Assembly: GCA_946406115.1 (NCBI GenBank)
Contig: OX291551.1
Location: forward strand, 11,532,001 to 11,596,000
Source of the DNA: Apoda limacodes
Taxonomy: Eukaryota; Arthropoda; Insecta; Lepidoptera; Limacodidae
Direction: 5' to 3'
Length of the DNA stretch: 64,000 nt
Each line of letters begins with the position of its first letter. The stretch's first letter is position 1. The notes below the pieces were generated by a model. The model saw nothing but the letters and a program-made list of their open reading frames with translations. It made no database searches and was not told the DNA's origin. Shown piece after piece: positions 35,685 to 44,989 of this stretch. The translations under genes were made by a program, and so were the position numbers.

Positions 35685-36285
35685 TTTTAGCACGCCCAGA
35701 ACAAAAAAATTAAAAATATTCGAAATTTTTCTGAATATTTTTTAGAAAAATTTCAAAATGGAAAATAATTTTGTAGAGTTTAGAAGTTTTATATAAGTAA
35801 CACTATATTTAACCCGCAGCTTTATCAGCGTTGAAGTTATTACTTCTTGATTTTACAAACAAAAACAACGCCAATAAAAAATATGTTTATAACACATACG
35901 TACCGGTATCATAAGAATCACGGATCGTTGCATAACCTAAAAAAATTTACGTAAATTCTGGAAAAGTAATTCTATTGGTAATAGATGAGTGGTTTCCGTC
36001 GCAAAGGGTGATTCGCGAGCTGGTCACGTAACATTGCACGAGACGAGGATACCGCTCATGCAGAACGCATTGTGCCCGAAGCCTGACAATCGATAGTGCT
36101 AGGATACTGTACCAGGCACCCACTGCCAGCTGTATTTGAGTTACCTATTTTTTCCGATTTGCCATCGCGTGGGCAAATCCAAGGTGGGAGGTCCTCCCTC
36201 CTAGTCCAGCCATCCGTATTTCTTTAAAGTGAAACCGTTTCAGATATTTCCCATACAAACTTCATCGCATTTCATTTATAAAACT
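35685..36285. other. No supported gene
   Basis: A GC-richer patch at 36000-36215 (GATTCGCGAGCTGGTCACGT, GGCAAATCCAAGGTGGGAGG) may be a repeat fragment, but I recognise no class. No gene is seen. Confidence 0.4.
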
Positions 36286-36289
36286 ATAT

Positions 36290-36345
36290 TATGATACTAG
36301 CTTATGCCCGCGGTTCCGTCCACGCGTTTATAAAATGCCAGTGAA
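36290..36345 (-). repeat. R1/R2-type terminal fragment
   Basis: ACTAGCTTATGCCCGCGGTT followed by CCGTCCACGCG is the usual terminal sequence of the lepidopteran R1-type repeats, seen also at 5340-5360 (GCTTTTGCCCGCGATTCC). Only the end is present. Confidence 0.55.
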
Positions 36346-36510
36346 TTAATTAGTAACCGAAGTTATTGTTAAATTCATAAAATAAAAAATACCATCATGA
36401 ATAGACACGAGATTGGTTATGATTTTGCCGGGTACCGTCGAGCAACCGAGTGTCTGGCATGGATAGTACCGGGTACCCTGTCGGATACCTGGCATTGCCT
36501 GCCTATTAAT

Positions 36511-36595
36511 ACTTATGTAAGATCTTAGTAAAATTGCGGCGAAGTATTTATTACTTATGTTTGATCTTAGTAAAAGTTGCGGCGATGTATTTATC
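36511..36595 (+). repeat. 42-bp tandem duplication
   Basis: ACTTATGTAAGATCTTAGTA at 36511 and ACTTATGTTTGATCTTAGTA at 36553 each continue AAA(G)TTGCGGCGAWGTATTTAT. Just upstream (36428-36500), a looser duplication contains CCGGGTACC twice. Non-coding. Confidence 0.8.
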
Positions 36596-36599
36596 GACT

Positions 36600-37325
36600 C
36601 TCGTTACTTCTGTTTACTTACAGCGAACGCCTGTTTCCATGATGAAGGATGGAGATGGAAAATGTAGTCGACATGATTGATATCAGATCATACCATAATT
36701 TTCCCATTTTAAATATTGAAATAATAAAGCTATATTGTTCATATGCCATTTTGACTTAGTAAATGCTTTCTTCAATTGTTATTATTTAAAATATTTTTTG
36801 GCACTACCGGGTATCGGCATCATTTCCCAGTACCCGGATCTAAACCGGATACTAGTCCCATGTCTAATCACGAATTTATCCCTCAAGGTTTGCCCGTATC
36901 AACCACATTTCACCGGTGGGTGGTATTCCGTACCCCAAACGTGATAGGCGGTGGGTGAGTCTATTGCCATGCTGGGCACAAGCCAGAGTCGAGATAACTT
37001 TACAACTTATAACGGAACGACCGTTTCTGGTGGTCCGTCTCCGGTAAAGAACCGCATGATGTAGGAAACGATAGAAGTTTCTGGGCATTCGCTCTTAGGT
37101 CCATTACCACTGTGGTAATTTAAATTTAGAGATCAAATAATCTCTAGATGTTTGACATCGCTAAGTCAAAACAGTTCACTTTACGTAGATACTTGACGTA
37201 GTCGTGAAAAAATTCTTTTAATAATTATTTTCACGGTTTCTATTATTAAATTACAAATTGCTGCATATCTACTTCTATGCTATAAAAGAAAACCGTCCTC
37301 GTACGGTTCTTAGTATATATATACT
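36600..37325. other. No supported gene
   Basis: A GC-richer segment at 36800-37090 (ACCGGGTATCGGCATCATTT, TTCACCGGTGGGTGGTATTC) has overlapping short open frames on both strands and no recognised product. It could be an unrecognised repeat. The sequence at 37311-37338 is a TATATA-rich near palindrome. Confidence 0.4.
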
Positions 37326-37329
37326 ACGT

Positions 37330-37890
37330 ATATATATTGCTTTACTACGGCTCTACGCCTAAACTGAGGTCCGTGAGAAGACGTCTTTGTATGCGGGTGC
37401 ACATTTGTTGTCTAACGACGGCGCACGGCAGCTGCTTTGCTGTTCTTTTACTGGGGAAGGCCGGAGTCTACTAAACTCCAAATCCTCGGCCTGCCCGGAG
37501 TCTCCTTGACTCCAAAGCTTCGGCCTGTGCAGTAGGGGTGCTATCTTGAACACCGCTACACACGAAGGTTACGGGGCGACCTGCTCTACGCCGAAGCTAC
37601 TGGCGAGCTACGTTCACGTGCGGCCTTACCTTGTGCCTGCCTCGGGCGGCATATTCACTACTCACCACACGCTGTTAGGCCACGTAAAATCAGTCCCGTC
37701 CGCGTATTCTTTCTACGGCGGTGCTGACCTGAGGGGTGCCTACAGCGAGCAAGACATCGAATCGGGCTCTAGGCCGAAGAGACCTGAGTGTACTAGTTCC
37801 CTAATAAAAGTTTTAAAAACTACACTTAAAATCTGTGTAGGCAGGCTTGCGTTTGGCTATCTTTCTATTGATTTAGGTAGTCCTATTTGA
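37330..37890. other. GC-rich orphan block with overlapping open frames
   Basis: This ~560-bp block is sharply richer in GC and CpG than its flanks. A plus-strand frame of 114 codons (37546-37890) and a minus-strand frame of 64 codons (37359-37553) overlap by a few bases. Neither resembles a known family. The plus frame contains HTLLGHVKSVPSAYSFYGGA, DLRGAYSEQD and a basic stretch, with no signal peptide or membrane segment. Two adjacent 34-bp repeats with hairpins lie at 37461-37528. The word GGCCGAAG or its complement recurs (37517, 37775). It may be part of a mobile element, a structured RNA or a captured gene fragment. Confidence 0.3.
37461..37528. repeat. Two exact-length 34-bp tandem units with hairpins
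   Basis: Unit 1 (37461-37494) and unit 2 (37495-37528) both read CCGGAGTCT, then ACTCC or GACTCC, then AAA..TTCGGCCTG with small changes. Each holds a hairpin: GGAGT/ACTCC (37463-37467 with 37475-37479) and GGAGTC/GACTCC (37497-37502 with 37508-37513). In the second, both stem sides are one base pair longer and still pair, which is compensatory in appearance. Confidence 0.8.
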
Positions 37891-38004
37891 TTGTGAATTA
37901 GGTAGCTGTGATATAGATATTTAAGTGCTAAGAATCACCCTATGTGATTAGGATATTGTGCATTAAAATCTGTTACTATATAATGAAAGAGTATACTAAT
38001 ATAA

Positions 38005-38243
38005 CCTGCCTTACCCTTGAAAAGTGTTTCTTTACTCGCCTTCGAACTCCCTCTATCTTTTCTCCTCCTTCTGAGCACCTAGCCGGTGCATTCGGTAACA
38101 GGGCACTACTGCTTTAACCTGTCCTGTTATAAACTAACAAAAAGTAGATAACAATTTGTTCGCTCCTTACCGGGAATCTAACCCGAGACCTTTAACATGG
38201 CAGCCGCACTCTCTACTACTGCGCCACCCGGTTCTCGACTGGG
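38005..38243 (-). mobile_element. tRNA-derived SINE, minus strand
   Basis: On the minus strand the head reads GGGTGGCGCAGTAGTAGAGA then TCGGGTTAGATTCCCGG. It has an A box (TGGCGCAGTAG, 38216-38226) and a B box (GGTTAGATTCC, 38173-38183) at tRNA-like spacing. A tRNA-unrelated body follows downstream (AACAGGACAGGTTAAAGCAG, GGTGCTCAGAAGGAGGAGAA). Flanking stems do not form a full cloverleaf, so this is a SINE, distinct from the family at 17283. The right-hand limit of the body is approximate. Confidence 0.75.
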
Positions 38244-38249
38244 TAAAAT

Positions 38250-40300
38250 TCATATATTTAATAATTACAAAAAAAACTTTGGTTATCCAATAACTTACTG
38301 GCGTACTATAAATGTATATGCCTTTTGTGACTATGCTAAATAATGATATTATTTCATACCACAGTCACGCATTTTAAGTTCCGAAATGTTTATAGATTTA
38401 GAAATTTAGTCCACTAAAGTATGAATGGTACTAGAATGTTTTAAATATTTTAAAGTACCCTGAATCACAGTCTCACATAATATTTGGAGGTCTGGTAATT
38501 GTTTCGGAAAAAAAATTCATTTAACACTTGAATTTAAGAGTGTCTACTAAGTACACATTTTGATTGCCTATTACAATAATAACCGAAAATGTATTATCTG
38601 TTATGTAAAGTAATAACTAGTTGAAACTAATAATAGGATTGTGTCATAAAGTAATTTTAACATTGGGTAACTTTGAACGACATGAAAATAACAAAAATCG
38701 AGAACAAAATTAAAATAATATTTCCGTCATAGTTCTTGTATGTTTACTTATCTATTATAATATTGTTTCGTAATCATTGTTTAATAATATTACATAGTTA
38801 GATGATAAATTAAAAACACCGTATAAATAAAATTACAACGTTAGTTGACAAATTAAAAACATTTTATAAATAATGTCAAAACAACTACATATTGATAGGT
38901 AACTAAAAATACTTATAGGTACTGCAGCGTGCGGGGGCGTAAAGAAGCTGCTTCTACCTATTTCTTATTAGGTATCGGGATATCTGCTAATAAAAAGACG
39001 ACATCGGGAGTTCTTTTATGTATTCAGATGTTCTTTTCAATCGCCACAAGAGTATACATCCTTTAGACTCATCTACTACCTAGGAGATTTATTATACAAT
39101 TTTAAAATTATCTGCAGTACGTCTTCTTTCATTAGGCCATCCTTCCATAGGCCTCGGGTCGTCGTGTCGGTACATTGGGTAATATCTACATTTAATCGCA
39201 ATGGTGCATTTTGGATACTGGAGTATCTTACCCTAATGGCAATATTAGGCCATTCTACAAATTCTAGGGCTCCCTGATAGAGACAGGAATCGACCCTCCA
39301 AATTTATATAGACTTGTCCGATCTATAATTATCACTGGAATGTCAATCAATGTAAAAATACTGACAAACTCTAAATTCCAATTGTTTTTATTTAAAAACG
39401 CACTGACACCATCTATTATACTTTCATAAAACCACTACGAAGTATTTGCTGCGTGAAAAACGTCGCTAGCATATTTCCTTCCTTTACACTTAACAAGAGT
39501 TCGTAACCTCTACAGTACCTACTTAAAAATGGATAAATTGATTCAGTGTTTATTGTTTTTCTGACACTGGCTAAGTTAATTTATAAAAAATATTAACATT
39601 TTATTATAAAACTAGTGAATAATATTAGGTATGTATATGTATGAGTTTATATCACGTTTAGTACCATCTCATAATTTAATAGTAAAAACCTATGCATTTC
39701 AAGAGTATAAGCAAATTCAAAACTAACGCTCTAAGAAATTCTACTTAAAATTTTCACAAGTCTGTGATGGGGCCACCCACCACAGTCGTACCTTTGTGTG
39801 ACTCCCAATCTCTACTTCATTCGAATTCTAAAGTTCCAGAGATGGAAGATTGACGGACTTATGATTGCATAATTTTAATGTTTTCCCAATTTCATAACTT
39901 CAATTACTTTTGTCAAAACAACCGTGGCATAAAAGAATATTTTTGAAATGATAACATTTATTGAAATCTTTTATGACTACATCTTCTCTTTGAAATCCTC
40001 CGGCAAGCAGGTTGGCCTAGTTTCTCGAAACAGTCTTACTTCTTCGCAAAAAAAAAGTGTGTATTATCATAACGTAGAACACGTTATGTGAACGTAAACG
40101 TGTGCGACTCGAAATTATATAAACTAGATTACAGAGTCACATATTCGTTACATTTACAGCGCAATAACGACACTTGTGCAGATTTTTTTAAAAAAGACAT
40201 TAAGGCATTATGGTTTGTTGAATAAATTGTTTTTATTCTTCGGACCTAGAAAGATGCTTGAATATTGATAAACCCCTTATATCTTAATCCATACTTCCAT
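38250..40300. other. No supported gene
   Basis: AT-rich DNA with no gene or repeat recognised. A short local duplication (TTAGTTGACAAATTAAAAAC near 38841, related to TTAGATGATAAATTAAAAAC near 38799) is present. Confidence 0.45.
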
Positions 40301-40304
40301 ACTA

Positions 40305-40490
40305 TAATATTTTAAATGCGAAAGTAACTCTGTCTGTTTGTCGGTTACCTCTTCACGCTTAAACCGTTGGTACAGCCAATTAATATGAAATTTAAAAATT
40401 GGCATGGAGATAGTTTGAGTCCCGGGAAAGAACATAGGTTACTTGAAAACGTTAAGTATGAGTCGGTTTTTGTTCGATAACTAAGGAGCT
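40305..40490 (+). repeat. Repeat family R1, copy
   Basis: ATACTATAATATTTTAAATG, then CGAAAGTAACTCTGTCTG, TTGGCATGGAGATAGTTTGA, GTCCCGGGAAAGAACATAGG and AAGTATGAGTCGG match the copy at 6420. It ends near TTGAAATCC. An R3 copy lies immediately to the right in opposite orientation. Confidence 0.8.
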
Positions 40491-40516
40491 GCCGTTGAAA
40501 TCCTCCAAAGCTAGTT

Positions 40517-40697
40517 ACATATGTGTATGTATTATGTCACGGTTTTATTCCTCAAAGGGGTTAACTAGTGGCTGGGCACACACTTACACCACAGTGTGGG
40601 GGACAGCTTCCCTTTACCATCCACTTTAGACCTGCGCGACAGGGGGTGAGCCTATCGTCGCGATACTGCTTCTGATGCAGTGTATCTGGACTAAAGT
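40517..40697 (-). repeat. Repeat family R3, full-length minus copy
   Basis: On the minus strand: CCAGATACACTGCATCAGAA, GCAGTATCGCGACGATAGGC, TCACCCCCTGTCGCGCAGGT, CTAAAGTGGATGG, AGCTGTCCCCCACACTGTGG, TGTGTGCCCAGCCACTAGTT and a terminal ATAATACATACACAT. The left end matches 52225 (CCAGATACACTGCACCAGAA), which defines the family start. Probably a SINE, though no tRNA promoter boxes are evident. Confidence 0.85.
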
Positions 40698-40866
40698 GGT
40701 TTTATATATCTCATAAGTCATAAATAACAGCTTTATAGTGAAAAGTGATAAAAGTAAAGACCTGGGTCTAAAGAATATATACGCCTTTAGCCAATTCTAG
40801 TCAAACTATAAGAAGTGAGTCAGGATTGGATTCTATTATATTTAAAATAGTATTTGTTTTAATATT

Positions 40867-40900
40867 TCTAATTTACTATGTTTTTCTTTTCAGGTAAGCA
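40867..40900 (+). promoter_or_regulatory. Candidate recursive splice (ratchet) site
   Basis: A pyrimidine tract TTTTTCTTTTCAG (40881-40893) runs directly into GTAAGC (40894), with CTAAT at about 40868 in branch-point position. This is a juxtaposed 3' and 5' splice site, the zero-length-exon arrangement used for recursive splicing of very long insect introns. No open exon follows. It lies downstream of the exon candidate at 34862 on the same strand. Function is inferred from motif alone. Confidence 0.45.
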
Positions 40901-40904
40901 TCGA

Positions 40905-41200
40905 TCGTGAATAAATGCCCATGCCCAAACAGTAGGTCAAATTAGTAAGTTCTATCTTCCATTTCCTATAATTAATTTTAATCTTAAATTTTAAGTATGG
41001 CCCTCATTTAAAAAAATATATTAAGGCAATAGACACTAATACCTGAAAACGGTCTATTTTGATACTTCTAGATTGATAAATATTTTAACAAAAATCAGAG
41101 ACAAAAAACTAAAAAGTGAAAAATAAAATTAACTTAGTCTTACTAAGCTCCGAAATCCGAAATAACTACTTTTGAGTCTTAACATTTCGCCTATGAATTG
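40905..41200. other. No supported gene
   Basis: AT-rich DNA between the splice-like site and a LINE tail. Nothing is recognised. Confidence 0.4.
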
Positions 41201-41204
41201 ATTT

Positions 41205-41640
41205 TTTTTTAAACCACCAAGTTGGCAAACAAGCTTACGGCCAACCTGATGGTAAGCGGCCTATGGACGTTTGCAAAACCTGGGGCATCACTCGCGCGTT
41301 GCCGACCCTTCAAAAATCTAATAACTTCTTTCTTGAAGAACCCCATACTGTAGTCCTTAGAGAAAATCTTGGCAGGGAGCTCATTTCTCAACCCAAGCGC
41401 TCGCGGGAGGAAGTTTCTCTGAAACCGTACTGTATTCCCTGCCGATAACGAGCGGTAAGATGGTAGAAAGTAGCCGTGGGCATCATTTCGAACAATTCCT
41501 CAGAACATATCCCATTGCACAAGCGGTAGAATACACACAGGGAGGCAAAGTCCCTCCTCAGACTTAAGGGCTCGATACGTCTAGTGAGTTTGGGATCGTC
41601 AACAATTCTCACAGCAGTCTTAATTGCCTAAAAAGGACGA
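41205..41640 (-). pseudogene. CR1/Jockey-type LINE 3' part, minus strand
   Basis: This is the longest of the four related tails. Read on the minus strand: VDDPKLTRRIEPLSLRRDFA, SLCVFYRLCNGICSEELFEM, MPTATFYHLTARYRQ, then after a frameshift LRNELPAKIF, GFFKKEVIRFLKGRQRASDA and VHRPL. It then enters the 3' UTR (CTTGTTTGCCAACTTGGTGG). These are C-terminal elements of LINE ORF2 after the reverse transcriptase. The frameshift (around 41400) and missing 5' part make it dead. Confidence 0.9.
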
Positions 41641-41644
41641 GATG

Positions 41645-42230
41645 CTTGTTAAAAAGGTACGAAACTGACGACTAAGGTGCGGTTTTCAAAATAATTACCA
41701 AGATAAGACTTTTTAAAAACAAGTATCTAACAGAAAAATATTTTTTGATCATATGTAAGTACCTACAGAATAAATAAGTTGAAGTTGTATATAAACAATA
41801 GAAAACGTTAAGCTAAAAATTATTTTTTTCTTTTCTGATTTTTATGAAAGTTTCGTAGCAATAGTCAAATAAAATGAACAATAATAACACCAAGTCCGGT
41901 TATCCGTCTGTATGTCACAGATTTTTTTATTTAAAATTGAGAATGAAATTGGCACATGTGTTCATAGTTTTACCTTAACCCGTTATAAAAACACGTTTAA
42001 GAAAATAATCTTATCAGGGCACTCATATCGTGTGGGATATCGTCAAATAGAAAAATTCAAATAATTGTAAGGTTTCTTTAATAGTTTTGCATAATTACTC
42101 CCAGTATTGGAAATATTTGACTCCTAATTAGGCCATTTTTAATTCGGTACGTAGGAGTCAAGATATTATCCTTATCAGCATATTACCTTACCACAGCCAC
42201 TCGAATAAGTACATTTTCCTGACCAACTCA
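41645..42230. other. No supported gene
   Basis: AT-rich spacer with nothing recognised. Confidence 0.4.
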
Positions 42231-42234
42231 TCAA

Positions 42235-42545
42235 TCAGCCTATAACAAACAGTCTACTATAGGACATAGGCCTTTCCTCAGGAACGCCACCACGCTAGGT
42301 CCTCTGCCTTTCTCACCCATCTACTTCCGGCTACCTTTTTCATCCATTTTCAGTCATCAGTCCACCTGACTGGAGAGTAATCCACGCTGCCTTTACCAAT
42401 CCTTATCTGCCCCAACGGCCATCGTTTCTGCGACAAATATGACTTGCCCATTGTCACTTCAGCTTGCTAAATATGTGGGCTATGTCGGTTACTTTTGTTC
42501 TGCGTTGGATCTCTTCTTCTCGTATCTCTAATCATATCCAGCGTG
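42235..42545 (-). pseudogene. RTE-type LINE ORF2 C-terminal fragment
   Basis: Minus-strand translation gives EEIQRRTKVTDIAHIFSKLK, stop, QWASHICRRNDGRWG, then, across frame breaks, pieces of the RW.DD..K.AG.WM.KAEDR region, ending ERPMS. In intact lepidopteran RTE elements this region reads RRTKVTDIA, KLKWQWAGH and DGRWG, and is the post-polymerase domain of the endonuclease-reverse transcriptase. Here a stop replaces the first W of WQW, and several frameshifts follow. Only about 100 codons of the C-terminus remain, so it is an old, truncated insertion. Confidence 0.85.
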
Positions 42546-42748
42546 CATACACTACTTTTTCACAATTGTTGAAAGAAAAATCATACCAAGGTTGCCTTTC
42601 TAAGTCCATTTTGAAGAAAGGTAAAATCGACCTATCCCATTTCATTAACGCAAAGCAAACAGTCAAGAGTTGAACCACTGCACTAGTTTGAATTAATGAG
42701 ATCGCTTTTACAATATAAAAAACTTTGTTATTAAACTATTTTCTGTAA

Positions 42749-42912
42749 GGGGCCGTCCATTAATCACGTGAGGCCCGAAAGGGGGGGTGGTCCGGCAAAA
42801 ATCACGAAATATCACAATGGGGGTCGAGTAAGATATCACGTGTATTTAATTTTTCGACAAAATTCGAAATTTTTTATGCTAAAAAAACATCACGTGATTA
42901 ATGGACGGCCCC
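42749..42912. mobile_element. PIF/Harbinger-like MITE, 164 bp
   Basis: Perfect 23-bp inverted termini begin GGGGCCGTCCATTAATCACG then TGA (42749-42771 and 42890-42912). They are flanked by TAA on both sides (42746-42748 and 42913-42915), a 3-bp TWA-type duplication typical of PIF/Harbinger elements. The 118-bp interior is non-coding and holds a G-rich stretch (GGGGGGGTGGTCCGG). The perfect termini suggest a relatively recent insertion. Superfamily assignment rests on duplication length and the GGG start. Confidence 0.85.
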
Positions 42913-42919
42913 TAACTAT

Positions 42920-43230
42920 AAGTTAATTTAATTTCTGTTCAAGTATAATTGAATGTTTTGTCATGGTTTTAATATTGCATGATAGTATCGAAACTTTGTG
43001 TAGTGAACATATGTAGTGTTTAAAATTATAACTAATACGTTTTACGTGTCAAATAAGGTAAGTTATTTTCTTATAGTCATTGGTAAAAATGAGAGTGCAT
43101 ATTATAAACGCAAAAAAAAAGCTTCACGCACCTTTGAATCTCTCCTCTCAGGATTCTACTCTTGAACACTCGCTACGCTTAAAGTTTTACTACCAGAATT
43201 CTTCTCTACTCTCGGCATTTAACTTAGGTG
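42920..43230. other. No supported gene
   Basis: AT-rich. A strong donor-like AAATAAG then GTAAGTTATT occurs at about 43055, but no acceptor or open exon precedes it. Confidence 0.4.
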
Positions 43231-43234
43231 CTCA

Positions 43235-43390
43235 CATAAAATACAGTATGGGGTTCTTCAAGAAAGAAGTTATTGGATTTTTGAAGGGTCGGCAACGCGC
43301 GAGTGATACTCCTGGTGTTACAAACGTCCATAGGCCACGGTGACCGCTCACCATCAGGCTTGTTTGCCACGCTAGTGGCATAAAAAAAAA
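43235..43390 (+). pseudogene. CR1/Jockey-type LINE 3' end, short fragment
   Basis: YSMGFFKKEVIGFLKGRQRA then SDTPGVTNVHRPR, a stop, and the 3' UTR with GTTTGCCACGCTAGTGGCAT and an A-run. This is the extreme C-terminus and tail of the same LINE family as 18105, 28620 and 41205. The upstream part of the open frame (43080-43234) is unrelated host sequence. Confidence 0.9.
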
Positions 43391-43394
43391 TTAA

Positions 43395-44095
43395 AACTAC
43401 AAACCAAAGTTACTTTGCGAGATGTATAAGGATTCAAACAACGATTGTATCTACCTTCTTTGGTTTTGTTGATTGTAAGCGTACATATTGTAACGGCTAC
43501 GGAACCCTACTTTAAGGAAACCCTTGACATATTTTTTTTAAATTACAAGATTAAAAATACTTTATTTTCATATGTCAGTATTATCATATAACTGTACATT
43601 ATTTCAAACAAAATTCGCAGTACTACGTAAACGTAAGTTTGTCTTTTTGAAGTTTCAAACAAGATGTCATTTATTAAGAGTTAATAACAAATCTGATAAC
43701 GGTGGCAATTACCTACCCTATGATTGTGTAAAAAAAAGAGTTCTAGTATTTCAAATTTCAATATTCTTCAGGAAACTGCTAAATAAGTACAGTTAAACAC
43801 TATGAAAACCCCAATAAAAAGCGGCAAAAATAAAATAAAGATTAAAGGGAAGCAAGGTACTTTTCAACTTTGCTTTCTAATGCATGTTCCATTTATTTAT
43901 TTTGATTTTGACTGAAGGTGTTTTGCTTTAACTTATTCTAAATAAAATAAAGCTTTCTCTACAAGTTCAATGAATTGCAAAAAGTACGATAAAGTTACGG
44001 TTTACCCGAAGGTACAAAATGTTGTAGATAGATTTAGGCATAATATAATTCGCAATTATAATATGCTTATAATTAAAATGTCACGCTCTAAATGA
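43395..44095. other. No supported gene
   Basis: AT-rich DNA. GGCTACGGAACCCTACTTTA near 43495 hints at a tiny R5 end fragment. Nothing else is seen. Confidence 0.4.
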
Positions 44096-44099
44096 GTCA

Positions 44100-44300
44100 T
44101 AGAGTAGAGTATGTCAGTGTATGCATCAGCTGTGTACGCTGATCTCCTCTATCCAGTTAACAATAAGCACCGCTCGTTCATGGCTGAGAGCGATATAATC
44201 CAATTACAGCCCTCAGCTTGCCCTGCTCATAAATGGGTTAGTGGCCCGGCTTCTCGTGTACTCGCGGGAACATTTATCTGTATTACGCTATTATCACATT
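44100..44300. promoter_or_regulatory. Complex, GC-balanced block with a P3 homeodomain site
   Basis: A 190-bp block of non-repetitive, GC-balanced sequence in AT-rich surroundings contains TAATCCAATTA (44196-44206). This is an inverted TAAT-N3-ATTA (P3) site; its TAATCC half fits K50 homeodomains such as Otd or Pitx types. An open frame (44111-44302) has no recognised features, so a conserved non-coding element is the more likely reading. Function is inferred from motif and composition only. Confidence 0.2.
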
Positions 44301-44304
44301 AGTA

Positions 44305-44860
44305 CAATGTTATTTTCTTAAGAGATCTAGTTGTTTTTAAAATGTCTGTTTGAGTTATTTATATTTATTTTCCAACTAATTTTATTTTTTACTTATTAAT
44401 GCGAATAGTCATGAATAGGTTTCGAAATCTCTATATTTTTGATAAATAAAAATGATATACATTTTTAATACAAGGAAAAAATTAAGTATATTTAATATTT
44501 AATTGATACCTAATATTATTCATTTTTAGTAGAAAAATTACAAACCAGAAAGAATAGATAATTTGACAACATGACGGATAATATCCGTAATTTATTAAAG
44601 AGGGTCAAAACTGAAATTAAATGAAACCTGAACTGTAATCAAAATGTTTGTCCCTTACCATAATTTAATTATTTTGTGTCTTGCCATAACCAAGATTCCA
44701 TCACTTATGTATATTTTATTGTTACGTATAATAAGTGTTCTGCAGCTGTGGATGGCTATATAAGTTGGAATGCAATTATTCAAATAATCGTTGAGCTTTA
44801 CAGCGGATGGACAGACACACTTAACCTAAAGAACGATGTTATTCATACTTGTATCTCTTC
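44305..44860. other. No supported gene
   Basis: AT-rich spacer with nothing recognised. Confidence 0.4.
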
Positions 44861-44867
44861 ACATTAG

Positions 44868-44985
44868 TGATGTAAATCCGGTTATCTCATGTCACTCGTT
44901 TAGACCAATATCTACACATGTCAGTTCAAAGTATGGGATCGCGAGGGGTTATCGGGACGAAACGACAGCTTTAGGAATATGGGAC
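44868..44985 (+). CDS. Weak candidate coding exon
   Basis: A pyrimidine-rich TGTATCTCTTCACATTAG precedes 118 bp that end at GGGAC then GTAAGAGC. The frame open through the segment reads DVNPVISCHSFRPISTHVSS, then KYGIARGYRDETTALGIWD, starting in phase 2 and ending in phase 0. It would join in frame to the alternative (second) frame of 34862-34933, but not to that exon's better frame. The product is not recognised. It may be a real exon or a chance frame in a GC-balanced patch. Confidence 0.2.
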
Positions 44986-44989
44986 GTAA

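Noticed and set aside
43020..43075. Exon ending at AAATAAG then GTAAGTTATT
   Set aside because: The donor is strong, but no acceptor or sustained frame lies upstream.
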